32,954 bases of DNA from Planctomycetota bacterium (GTDB lineage: Bacteria > Planctomycetota > Brocadiia > SM23-32), in NCBI GenBank assembly GCA_021161675.1, contig JAGHAF010000026.1, forward strand, positions 1 to 32,954, given 5' to 3'. How positions within the stretch are numbered: position 1 is the first letter of the stretch; the number at the start of each line of letters is the position of its first letter. Of the stretch, positions 15,870 through 24,390 are shown one piece after another. Below the pieces are notes generated by a model, which was given only the letters and a program-made list of their open reading frames with translations, was not told the origin of the DNA and searched no databases. The translations under genes and the position numbers were made by a program.

Positions 15870-17882
15870 ATGGCGCCTAAGACTTATGAGTATCGGAATA
15901 TCTTCCCGCCCAACCCGCGGCCCCGCCAGATAGCCGTGGCCGACATCCAGCCGCTCGACTACGAGGAGCGGGCCCTGTTCGCCGTCCTCCAGGGGCTGGT
16001 CAACCGCGAGGAACCCCGCATTTATCTCCTCCACTGGGAGCCTGACAGACACTGGCCCCGCTACTACGCCGAACAGTTCGACGTGCAGAGCGAGGCCGTC
16101 GAGGACCCGTACGAACTGCTCCGGCGCCACGCGGACGCTATCGAGGGCGTCGCCCTCTACGATCCCGAGCTGTTGGACACCCTCAACCTGGCCGCCATGA
16201 TCGGCGCACAGCGCAGCCTGCTCCCGCTGACGCCGGCTCTCCAGAGCAAACTCTCGGAGGACTATGACTGGGCCCGGAACGTGGCAGAGGACCTGCGCGG
16301 GCGCTTCGCCAACGGCTACGAGTGCGACCTGTGGGCCTTCGAGAACCTCTTCGACCAGTGCAACCGGTATATCTGCGTCAACCGGCCGCTGCGCGCGGCG
16401 CAGCTTCTGGACTACGTGGTGGCGCACAAACTGTTCGTGTTCAACGTGTCAGAGAGCATGAAGGATCGCCGGGAGGCGGCGCTTGCGGATCGCATCTACC
16501 AGGCCATGGACCGCCCCTGCCACGTGATGGGCTGGTATAACGGCCGCGTAGCAGAGGTCGAGCACGTCGCCCGCGTGTCGCTTAACGGATGCTTCGCCAC
16601 GTGCAGCGGCGGCGCCTCGAACCTCTCCGTTCACGCGGGCATCCCCGCCCGGCCGACCTATGCGCCGCGGACCCTCTCGGACGCGCAGAAGCAAGTGGAG
16701 AAGAAGGTCTACATCACCTTCACCGTCAGCGACGGCGACGCCCTCTGGTGCATGAACAATCGCTTCCGCGGCCACTATGACGAACCCCAGCGGGGACAGA
16801 TACCGATGAACTGGGAGATGCAGATGCTGCTCTACCACCTGGCCCCGGGGCAACTCCACTACTACTTCAACACCATGACCGAGAACGACTACCCCATAGC
16901 GTCGCTCTCCGGCGCCGGATACACCTACCCCAACCTGCACCCCGACCCGGTGAGCTACCTGAAATACAGCGAACGCTATATGGACCTCACCGGGCTGAAC
17001 GTCATCTACGCCGGCACGCAGGACCCCTACGGCGCGTGGTACTGGGGCGAGCACGAGCCGACCGAACTGGTCGAACTCTACCGGCGCCACGTGCCCGGCG
17101 CCATCGCCTTCATCCGCAACTACGGCGCCTGGGGCGTGCCGCACAAGCAGCGCATCGAACGGGGCAAAGCGCCCTTCTTCTGCAGCGCGCTCTACGTCAA
17201 CGTGCGGCGCGAGATTGCCGATGAAATCCAGAAGATCGTTGACCTCGAGGAGCATCGGCCCCTGTTTCTGACGGTGCACGTGCGTGAAAGCTGCCCCATG
17301 GACAAGATGGTCAAGGAGACCCGCACGCTCCGAAACAGCGGCCACGAGGTGGTGAACTTCGACGAGTTCGTGGCCAAGTTGAACGCCGCTCAAGAGCAGG
17401 GCCTGATCGGCGAGGAGCTCTATCCCAGCCGGGAGGCAATCCTGGGAGACATGGCCCGCCGATTCCGCGAGCAGTGGGCGGGGGTCTCCAGGAAGGTGTC
17501 GAGCTTCCTGGAGCTGGGCGACCTGTCCGACGAGGAACTGGACGAGAAGTTCGAAGACTTCCCGCAGTGGTTCGACACCGTCGCGCACAACGAGAAGGTC
17601 CGCACCGTCACCACGCTGGAGGACGACTTTGGCTTCGCGGTGCTGTATGCCGGGCAGGTGATGGCGCGCTTCTGGATCGCCGGGCGCGGCGTCTACCTCT
17701 CGGAGCTCGCGCAGGGGCGCGACTACATCCTGGAGCATCTGCCGGAGGCGCAGGTCATAGCCGAGTGCATTGACCGTTTCCTGGCGTGGGAGGAGCAGCC
17801 CGTCACGCTGTCCGAAGCGAAGGCGCTCTGCCGGCGGTTGAAAGACATCCTGCCCCAGATGCAGCGCGAAATGGAAGGCTAA
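15870..17882 (+). CDS. GxGYxYP domain protein (putative glycoside hydrolase family)
   Basis: About 670 residues. The family signature is exact: G348-A-G-Y-T-Y-P354 (SLSGAGYTYPNL). The N-terminal domain shows the typical ALFAVLQGLVNREEPRIYLL. The C-terminal domain has FTVSDGDALWCMNN, which matches the conserved SDGD stretch, and GALRRH-like segments ahead of the motif. An extra segment (about 480-670, with MARRFREQWAGVSRKVSSFL and EDDFGFAVLYAGQVMARFW) extends past the recognised domains. The family is annotated only as a putative glycoside hydrolase, without a proven reaction. There is no signal peptide, so this copy is probably cytoplasmic. The ATG at 15870 has AGAGGAGG 9 nt upstream. Its stop is separated by one base from the GTG of the fused glycyl radical gene, so the two are almost certainly co-expressed. 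Confidence 0.85.
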   Translation: MAPKTYEYRNIFPPNPRPRQIAVADIQPLDYEERALFAVLQGLVNREEPRIYLLHWEPDRHWPRYYAEQFDVQSEAVEDPYELLRRHADAIEGVALYDPELLDTLNLAAMIGAQRSLLPLTPALQSKLSEDYDWARNVAEDLRGRFANGYECDLWAFENLFDQCNRYICVNRPLRAAQLLDYVVAHKLFVFNVSESMKDRREAALADRIYQAMDRPCHVMGWYNGRVAEVEHVARVSLNGCFATCSGGASNLSVHAGIPARPTYAPRTLSDAQKQVEKKVYITFTVSDGDALWCMNNRFRGHYDEPQRGQIPMNWEMQMLLYHLAPGQLHYYFNTMTENDYPIASLSGAGYTYPNLHPDPVSYLKYSERYMDLTGLNVIYAGTQDPYGAWYWGEHEPTELVELYRRHVPGAIAFIRNYGAWGVPHKQRIERGKAPFFCSALYVNVRREIADEIQKIVDLEEHRPLFLTVHVRESCPMDKMVKETRTLRNSGHEVVNFDEFVAKLNAAQEQGLIGEELYPSREAILGDMARRFREQWAGVSRKVSSFLELGDLSDEELDEKFEDFPQWFDTVAHNEKVRTVTTLEDDFGFAVLYAGQVMARFWIAGRGVYLSELAQGRDYILEHLPEAQVIAECIDRFLAWEEQPVTLSEAKALCRRLKDILPQMQREMEG

Positions 17883-17883
17883 A

Positions 17884-20800
17884 GTGAACGGGCGGATCTT
17901 CAATATCCAGCGCTTCTCGATACACGACGGCCCGGGCATCCGCACGACCGTGTTCCTGCAGGGCTGCCCCCTGAGGTGCGCGTGGTGCCATAACCCGGAG
18001 GGGATAAGTCCTGATCCTGTCCTTTCCTTCGACCCGAGCAAGTGTATCGGCTGCGGCCGCTGCGTCCAGGTCTGCCCCCATGGAGCCCACACGATGGACC
18101 CGGAGAAGGGCCACGCGCTGGAGCGCGACCTCTGCCAGGTCTGCGGACGGTGCGCCGAGGAATGCTTCGCCGGGGCGCTGGAGCTGATGGGCCGGAACGT
18201 GACGGTCGCTGAGGCCATGGCCGAGGCGCTTCGCGACAGGACATTCTACGAGGTCTCCGGGGGCGGCCTCACCGTCTCCGGCGGCGAACCACTCATGCAG
18301 ATTGATTTCACCGAAGCGCTGCTAAAACGGGCAAAACAGGAAGGTCTCCACTCCTGCCTGGACACCTGCGGGCACTGCGACTTCGCCCGCTTCGAACGGG
18401 CGCTGCCCTACGTAGACCTGTTCCTCTACGACATCAAGGAACTCGACTCCGACCGACACCGCGAGTTCACGGGCGTCTCGAATGACCTGATTCTATCTAA
18501 CCTGAAGGAACTCGACAGGCGGGGCGCCAAAATCCTTATCCGCCTCCCGATCATTCCGAGCTTCAACGACCGCGACGCGCATTTCGAGGCCGTGGCCGAG
18601 CTGAGCCGCAGCATGTCCAACCTGGTCGGCGTAACGATCCTGCCCTATCATCCGCTCGGCACGGCCAAGGCCGAACGTCTGGGCATGATGACCTCCGCCC
18701 GCCGCACGTTCGCGCCGCCGGATAAGGAAACCGTAGACGGATGGATCGCGCGGCTCCGGGAGCTGGGCGTCAACGTCCTGAACCGGGCGCCGGAAAGCCA
18801 CTCGCCCCGGCCGGACGCCGGCGGGCGGTCAGTGTCCACTTACGAACAACGTCTGGACGCGCTGCGGGCGACGAAGGTGGCCCATACAAGGGAAAAGCAG
18901 CGCGAACTCGGCGTGATGGACCACGATGACTGGGCCATCATCCTGCCTCCGCCGGAGCACAGAGGAGAGGCAAGGGAAGGGCGCAGCAGCTCCGACCAAA
19001 TCGTTCGGGACATACCCCTGAAGGGCTTCGAGCCGAAGTCCAATCACCCCGGCGGAGGGTTCTTCGGGCCGAAGGCCTGCGGCGAGAATTACCGGGCGCT
19101 CCTGGAAGCGCACCCCCTCTACATAGACCCGATGAGTTCGCTTGCGGGCGCTTACATGGTCAACTTCGGCGCCACCCGCCATCCGAGCTGGAACCCCGAT
19201 TTCGACTACTCGCACCTCAAGGAGCGGCACGAGAAGTACCAGTTGCTCAGCGGCATCGGGGCCTCGCAGCATTTCTGCCAGGACCTCAGCATTGGGCTTG
19301 AGGCCGGCTGGGGCGGCCTGCTGGACAAGATAGCCCATTACCGCGAGCTCAACTCGCCGGACGCTTCGGAGTTCTACGACGGGCTGGAAGCCGTAGTGTT
19401 AGGCGCCCAGAACTGGATAAAACGCCATGCGGAAGAGGCGGCCCGGATGGCACAGGCCGAGGACGACCCCGTCCTGGCCGAGAACCTCCGGACAATGGCC
19501 GAGATCAACCGCCGCCTGGTGACAGAGCCGCCGCAGACCTTCCGTGAGGCGTGCCAGTGGATGGCCTGGTACCTGATGATCGCCCGGATGTACAACGGCA
19601 GCGGCGCCCTGGGGCGTCTGGACGCGCTGCTGGAGCCCTACTACGAGCGGGATAAGGCGAAAGGGATTCTCACGGACGAAGAGGCCGTCTTCCACCTCGC
19701 GTGCCTGTTGCTGCGCGACACGAGTTACCTCCAGCTCGGCGGCCTCGACAGCGCGGGCCAAGACGTTACGAATCCCGTCTCCTTCCTGGCGCTAGAGGCC
19801 GCGCATCGCCTGCAGGCGCCCACGAACATCGGCGTGTGCGTCGGCAAGGGGATAAACCCGGACCTGCTTCGCAGGGGCGTCAAGATGCTGCTGGAAGACA
19901 AGCTCGGCGCGCCCAAGTTCCTGGGCATGGACAACGTCGTAGCCGGGCTGGAGCGCAGCGGCTTCCCGGTTGGTCTCGCCCGGGAGCGGGCGTATTCGGG
20001 ATGCCATTGGTTCGGCGTGCCCGGCAGGGAGTACACGCTCATGGACTGCGTTAAGATCAACATGGCGAGGGTCTTCAGCGTCGCATTGTCCGAAATGATG
20101 GAGGATTCCGGCGCCGCTCCGAGCACGCAGAGGCTGTGGGAGCTTTTTGTCGAGCGCCTGCGGGCAGCCGTCGGCGTCATCGCGCAGAGCCTGGACTTCC
20201 ACCTTATGCACATGCACGAGGTGTTCCCGGAGCTGGTGCTCGACCTTTGCTGCTACGGGCCTATCGAGAAGGGACTGGACGCATCGCACGGAGGCGTAGA
20301 ATATTACAATATGGGCCTGGACGGGGCCGGGTTGGCGACCGTTGCGGACTCCTTCGCGGCGGTGGAACAGCGCGTTGAGCGGGAGGGGCGGCTCACGTGG
20401 ACCCGCCTGATGGAGCACCTGGAGAGCGACTGGAGCGGCCCCGGCGGCGAGCAGGCCCGGCTCATGATGAAGAGCGTCCCGCGCTACGGCGCCGGCGGCT
20501 CGCGCGCGGACGAATACGCCGCGCGCATCGCCCGCACCTTCACGGCCCTCGTGACCGAGAAGCCGACCCCGGACGGCTACCGGATGATCCCCGGCCTGTT
20601 CTCATGGGCCAGCACCATCGATATGGGCAAGAAGCTGGGCGCCACGCCCAACGGACGGCGCGCGGGGGCGCCCGTCTCCCACGGGGTGAACCCCGATCCC
20701 GGATTCCGCAAAGACGGCGCCCCCACCGCCCTGGCGGCGGCAGTCAGCTCCGTGCAGTGCGGGCTCGGCAACACCTGCCCGATGCAGATCGAACTTGATC

Positions 20801-21048
20801 CCGGCCTTTATGGAAACGATGAGGGCGCCCGGATCGTGGAGAGCCTCATAAAGGCACACTTCGAGATGGGAGGAACCATGATCAACATGAACGTCATGGA
20901 CAAGCAGAAGCTGCTCGACGCGCAGGAGGATCCCGACAAGTATCCCGACCTGATCGTGCGCGTAACGGGATTCAGCGCATACTTCAGCAGCCTGTCGGAA
21001 GACTTCCGCCGGATAGTGGTGGACAGGGTGCTGTGCGCCGCCGGTTGA
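17884..21048 (+). CDS. Fused glycyl-radical activating enzyme and glycyl radical enzyme
   Basis: One 1054-residue frame with two enzymes. Residues 1-305 are a radical SAM activase: C28-x3-C32-x2-C35 (GCPLRCAWC), two ferredoxin-type clusters (C54/57/60/64 and C84/87/90/94), and TVSGGEP. Residues about 317-1054 are a pyruvate-formate-lyase-like glycyl radical enzyme: thiyl-site candidate Cys707 in SGCHWFGVP, GATPNGRRAGAPVSHGVNPDPG, and the radical loop RVTGFSAYF with Gly1029, 25 residues from the end. Normally the activase is a separate protein that installs the glycyl radical. The linker is only about 12 residues (PESHSPRPDAGG). The GTG start has GGAAGG 5 nt upstream. A GTG at 18832 could in principle start the second half alone. 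The substrate is unknown. The product should be oxygen-sensitive. Confidence 0.9.
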   Translation: MNGRIFNIQRFSIHDGPGIRTTVFLQGCPLRCAWCHNPEGISPDPVLSFDPSKCIGCGRCVQVCPHGAHTMDPEKGHALERDLCQVCGRCAEECFAGALELMGRNVTVAEAMAEALRDRTFYEVSGGGLTVSGGEPLMQIDFTEALLKRAKQEGLHSCLDTCGHCDFARFERALPYVDLFLYDIKELDSDRHREFTGVSNDLILSNLKELDRRGAKILIRLPIIPSFNDRDAHFEAVAELSRSMSNLVGVTILPYHPLGTAKAERLGMMTSARRTFAPPDKETVDGWIARLRELGVNVLNRAPESHSPRPDAGGRSVSTYEQRLDALRATKVAHTREKQRELGVMDHDDWAIILPPPEHRGEAREGRSSSDQIVRDIPLKGFEPKSNHPGGGFFGPKACGENYRALLEAHPLYIDPMSSLAGAYMVNFGATRHPSWNPDFDYSHLKERHEKYQLLSGIGASQHFCQDLSIGLEAGWGGLLDKIAHYRELNSPDASEFYDGLEAVVLGAQNWIKRHAEEAARMAQAEDDPVLAENLRTMAEINRRLVTEPPQTFREACQWMAWYLMIARMYNGSGALGRLDALLEPYYERDKAKGILTDEEAVFHLACLLLRDTSYLQLGGLDSAGQDVTNPVSFLALEAAHRLQAPTNIGVCVGKGINPDLLRRGVKMLLEDKLGAPKFLGMDNVVAGLERSGFPVGLARERAYSGCHWFGVPGREYTLMDCVKINMARVFSVALSEMMEDSGAAPSTQRLWELFVERLRAAVGVIAQSLDFHLMHMHEVFPELVLDLCCYGPIEKGLDASHGGVEYYNMGLDGAGLATVADSFAAVEQRVEREGRLTWTRLMEHLESDWSGPGGEQARLMMKSVPRYGAGGSRADEYAARIARTFTALVTEKPTPDGYRMIPGLFSWASTIDMGKKLGATPNGRRAGAPVSHGVNPDPGFRKDGAPTALAAAVSSVQCGLGNTCPMQIELDPGLYGNDEGARIVESLIKAHFEMGGTMINMNVMDKQKLLDAQEDPDKYPDLIVRVTGFSAYFSSLSEDFRRIVVDRVLCAAG

Positions 21049-21065
21049 AGCGCCATTCTTTGTAG

Positions 21066-21110
21066 TTTTCTCGGCTTTTCTCGGCTTTTCTCGGCTTTTC
21101 TCGGCTTTTC
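21066..21110. repeat. 10-bp tandem repeat with helically phased T-tracts
   Basis: The unit TTTTCTCGGC is repeated four times without error and followed by a half copy. TTTT tracts fall at 21066, 21076, 21086, 21096 and 21106, exactly one helical turn apart. The array ends 12 bp upstream of the -35 element at 21122. Confidence 0.9.
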
Positions 21111-21121
21111 GGGCAATAACC

Positions 21122-21150
21122 TTGACAGTGGGGCGACGCTTGCCAATAAT
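21122..21150 (+). promoter_or_regulatory. Strong sigma70 promoter for the ABC exporter/DUF1854 pair
   Basis: TTGACA (21122-21127), a 17-bp spacer and AATAAT (21145-21150, five of six consensus). The predicted start near 21157 leaves a leader of about 158 nt before the ATG at 21315. It is preceded by the phased T-tract repeat at 21066-21110. Confidence 0.65.
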
Positions 21151-21314
21151 ACCCGCCCATTATGCTGATGTAACTTGTCCAATGGGGGGAGGTTGTCTGC
21201 CAACCATGACGCGGCAAATTACATAACGGAGAATGTTTCTTCTGCGCCTCGCCCCTCCTGGCACAGCCTGTCAGAACCAATCGCTCTTTCTGCAAAGCAG
21301 ATTTTCTTTATTTC

Positions 21315-23696
21315 ATGACCGATCAGCGGACACAAATAGAGTCCCCATCCGCTTCCTACGTCCGTTTTAACACGGCCGGGGACGGGCCGGCTCTCGGCGA
21401 GCTTCAGCAGCCGCTGCCGGAGGGGCTGGGTAAACTCGTACGGCAAGAGCTCGGCCCTGGCGAGCGCCTCATCTTCTCCTTCTCGGTTGACATGAACATC
21501 GCAGGGCAGTACGCCCTGAAATGGCTCGTTCTGACGGAGCGGCGCTGCATGACCTGGGCGGAAACGGACGATGGCTACCGGATCAAGCTGGAGTTCTCCC
21601 CTGAAGAGCTGCGGGACGTGCGCCTGCGAGACATGAGGGGCAACCACGTGCTGTTCGTGGACACCGGAGGAGGGTGGAAACATCTGCTGCGCTCCAGCAA
21701 TACGACCTCCTGGAAGCTGCGGGCCATCACCAAAGTGCTGGAGACAGTAAAGGAGCAAGGCCCCGGCGCGCTCCGGAATGTCGCTGACATAGAGCTGAAG
21801 CTGCCTGACCGACCGGTCTGCAAGAAGTGCGGCGCCCCCATTGACCCCCGGCTGGGCGTGTGCCTGGCGTGCATGAACAAGCGGACGCTTCTGGTGCGGA
21901 TGGTCAAACTGCTCTTTCCCTATAAGGCCTTGGTGGTGTTGTGCCTGGCCTTAATGGTGGCCGTCACTCTGCTCGGCCTCGTCTCTCCGCTGCTGTCGAA
22001 GTGGATCATGGACCTGGTCTTCGTACCGGCTATCAAGGGGGCATCGGCGGCGCCGCAGACGAGTTTCTGGTACCGCTTCGGCGGGGCGGGCTCGCGCGAC
22101 CTCTTGCTGGTGTTCGGCGGCATCATGCTTCTGATGGTGGTGGCGCCGTCCCTGATCGGGGCGCTGCGCGGCTACACCAGCGCATGGGTCGGCAACCGAA
22201 TCGTGGTTGATCTGAGCAACAGGGTCTTCTCGCACATGATGCGCCTGAGCCTTTCCTTCTACCACCACGAGGAGACGGGACAGGTCATGTCGCGCATCAC
22301 GCGTGACGTCCAGCGAATACACATGTTCCTGAGCAACCGCCTGTTCAACCTCATCCGCGACGTACTGATGATCGTTTTCATCGTCGCTCTGATGCTGCAA
22401 ATGCACACGAAGCTGGCGCTCATCGTCCTGGCGCCGATTCCGATCCTGGTGGTGGCCAGCGAGGTGGCCCGCCGCAAGATTCACCGCATCTACCACATGC
22501 TGTGGCGGCGCTACGCAGCTATCAACCGCTTTCTCAGTGACGTGATCCCCGGCATGCGGGTGGTGAAGGCTTTCGCGCAGGGACGCCGCGAGACGGGGCG
22601 TTTCGGGGGCATCATGGACCGCGTGTTCACCCAGGAGATGAAGGCCACCAGGGTGCACGTGACTCTACAACCCATCTTCGGTCTGGCCACGGGCATCGGC
22701 CAGCTGCTGGTATTCGTGGCAGGCGGGTTGATGCTCATTGGCGGGCAAGGGGAAGTAGTCACCATCGGGCTCATTATGGCGTTCAACGGGCTGATGTACC
22801 GCTTCTACCCTCCCGTTATGGACCTGGCCCGCGCGCTTCCTGAGTTCGAACGCGCCGCCACCAGCGCCGACCGCGTCTTCGAGGTGATTGACAGCGAGCC
22901 GGAACTACAGACCGGCGAGCGCACCATAGAAATGCCGCCTATCCGGGGGCGGGTCGAGTTCCGCAACGTGACATTCGGCTACGAACCCGACGAACCGATC
23001 CTGAAGGACATGAGCTTCCTGGCGGAGGCCGGCGAGATGATCGGCCTGGTCGGCCACTCCGGCGCCGGCAAGACCACGGTCATCAACCTGATCTGCCACT
23101 TCTACAAGGTCAACGAAGGCGCCGTCCTGATCGACGGGATAGACCTGACCGAGGTAAAGCTGGAGAGCCTGCGGCAGCAGATCGGCATCGTCTCCCAGGA
23201 GCCATTCCTTTTCAGCGGCACCATCGCCGAAAACATCGCCTACAGCAAAGCGGACGCCACGTCCATGGAGGTGGTCGCCGCCGCCAAGGCCGCCAACGCC
23301 CACGACTTCATCGTGGACTTCCCGGAGGGCTACGACACGCTGGTGGGCGAGAGGGGCGCCCGCATCAGCGGTGGTGAGCGCCAGCGCATAGCCATCGCCC
23401 GCGCCATCCTCAAGAACCCCCGCATACTGATCCTCGACGAGGCCACCGCCAGCGTGGACACCGAAACCGAAGAGAAGATTCAGGAGGCCCTGCGCCGCCT
23501 GATAGCCGGCCGCACCACCTTCGCAATCGCTCACCGGCTTTCCACCCTTAAATACGCCAGCCGCCTCCTGGTGCTCAAAGAGGGACGCCTGGTCGAAAGC
23601 GGCACTCACGACGAACTCACCAAACTCGGTGGCGTCTACGCCGGCCTCTGCGAGAAGCAGAACCGGCTGGCCGCCATTGCCACGTGGTCGGAATAG
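21315..23696 (+). CDS. ABC exporter (fused permease-ATPase) with N-terminal zinc-ribbon extension, cyanophycin-associated type
   Basis: 793 residues. The first 165 or so form an unrecognised, partly beta-rich domain. A zinc ribbon follows (C169-x2-C172 and C183-x2-C186, CKKCGAP and CLACM). A six-helix exporter membrane domain (about 200-505) is followed by an ATPase with Walker A GHSGAGKTT (near 577), signature SGGERQR (near 685), Walker B ILILDEATASVD and H-loop AIAHRLST. With the DUF1854 protein 13 bp downstream this matches the 'cyanophycin metabolism-associated ABC transporter' pair known beside cphA genes in other bacteria. No cyanophycin synthetase or cyanophycinase is in this window. 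The ATG has no visible Shine-Dalgarno sequence, which is odd next to the strong promoter. The cargo is unknown. Confidence 0.88.
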   Translation: MTDQRTQIESPSASYVRFNTAGDGPALGELQQPLPEGLGKLVRQELGPGERLIFSFSVDMNIAGQYALKWLVLTERRCMTWAETDDGYRIKLEFSPEELRDVRLRDMRGNHVLFVDTGGGWKHLLRSSNTTSWKLRAITKVLETVKEQGPGALRNVADIELKLPDRPVCKKCGAPIDPRLGVCLACMNKRTLLVRMVKLLFPYKALVVLCLALMVAVTLLGLVSPLLSKWIMDLVFVPAIKGASAAPQTSFWYRFGGAGSRDLLLVFGGIMLLMVVAPSLIGALRGYTSAWVGNRIVVDLSNRVFSHMMRLSLSFYHHEETGQVMSRITRDVQRIHMFLSNRLFNLIRDVLMIVFIVALMLQMHTKLALIVLAPIPILVVASEVARRKIHRIYHMLWRRYAAINRFLSDVIPGMRVVKAFAQGRRETGRFGGIMDRVFTQEMKATRVHVTLQPIFGLATGIGQLLVFVAGGLMLIGGQGEVVTIGLIMAFNGLMYRFYPPVMDLARALPEFERAATSADRVFEVIDSEPELQTGERTIEMPPIRGRVEFRNVTFGYEPDEPILKDMSFLAEAGEMIGLVGHSGAGKTTVINLICHFYKVNEGAVLIDGIDLTEVKLESLRQQIGIVSQEPFLFSGTIAENIAYSKADATSMEVVAAAKAANAHDFIVDFPEGYDTLVGERGARISGGERQRIAIARAILKNPRILILDEATASVDTETEEKIQEALRRLIAGRTTFAIAHRLSTLKYASRLLVLKEGRLVESGTHDELTKLGGVYAGLCEKQNRLAAIATWSE

Positions 23697-23709
23697 GAAG
23701 GACAGGCGC

Positions 23710-24255
23710 GTGAGCGAAGACCAACATGACAATAACCCCTCTGCTGAAGCGCAGACCTTCAACCTGATGGAGATGTTGCGCGTTCTCGACCCGCGCGACC
23801 TCGAGGTGGAGCGCAGCGTGGGCGAAGGGCTCGTGGTCCGCTCTGCCGAACTCGGGCAGCTCAGCGGCGTCTTTGTCGAGCCCTGCTTCCCCGTAACCGA
23901 ACGCGGCATGCACCTGCTGCTCAAAGACGCCGACGGCGCCGAGATCGGCATGATCGAGGACGTGCACAAGCTGGACAAAGCGTCAAGGAACGCCGTCGAA
24001 GCCGAACTGAACGAACAGCACTTCATTCCTACCATCATCCGGGTGCGGGACATCTCAGACGAGTTGCACATCCCGGTCTGGCAGGTTGACACTGACCACG
24101 GCGAGCGCCGGCTCGAGCTGAAACGCCGCCACGACGTCCACAACATGGGCGGTGGGCGCATCTACATCCGCGACGCCGCCGGCAACGGCTATCTGATCCC
24201 TGACATCAGCAAACTCGACCCAGCCAGCCAGCAACTGGTGCAAAGCAACTCGTGA
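23710..24255 (+). CDS. DUF1854 family protein, ABC transporter partner
   Basis: 181 residues. The DUF1854 pattern is clear: an N-terminal beta strand region, then KDADGAEIGMIEDVHKLDKAS, AVEAELNEQHFIPTIIRVRDI, WQVDTDHGERRLELKRRHDV, and a C-terminal RIYIRDAAGNGYLIPDISKLD. The family is usually encoded just after the ABC exporter of the same type, as here, and is labelled cyanophycin metabolism-associated. The GTG start at 23710 follows a purine-rich AGGAAGGACAGG stretch 13 nt after the ABC stop codon; the longer frame from 23629 would overlap the exporter. It has no signal peptide or TM segment, so a cytoplasmic accessory role is likely. Its exact function is unknown. Confidence 0.85.
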   Translation: MSEDQHDNNPSAEAQTFNLMEMLRVLDPRDLEVERSVGEGLVVRSAELGQLSGVFVEPCFPVTERGMHLLLKDADGAEIGMIEDVHKLDKASRNAVEAELNEQHFIPTIIRVRDISDELHIPVWQVDTDHGERRLELKRRHDVHNMGGGRIYIRDAAGNGYLIPDISKLDPASQQLVQSNS

Positions 24256-24390
24256 GCTTCACAATACGACTTCTTGACCAGCCTGCGACAGATGCAAGCC
24301 GAATGGAAGGTCAGCCCTGCTCACAGAACCGCAGGCGCTGGCATGGCGCCGCAAGAGCCATGGGGCGACAGGCAAGGGAGGCGCCTCACT

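Noticed and set aside
15134..15870. tRNA-anchored integrative element with a duplicated tRNA 3' end
   Set aside because: I found no second copy of the tRNA 3' segment downstream and no integrase gene.
16449..18218. Long minus-strand frame (589 codons) opposite the GxGYxYP and activase genes
   Set aside because: It spans two well-supported genes in antisense and has no recognisable motifs.
18832..21048. Separate glycyl radical gene starting at GTG 18832
   Set aside because: The frame is continuous with the activase and there is no good ribosome site before the GTG, so a fusion is the simpler reading. Internal initiation cannot be excluded.
21066..21110. Tandem repeat as a CRISPR remnant
   Set aside because: The units are 10 bp with no spacers.
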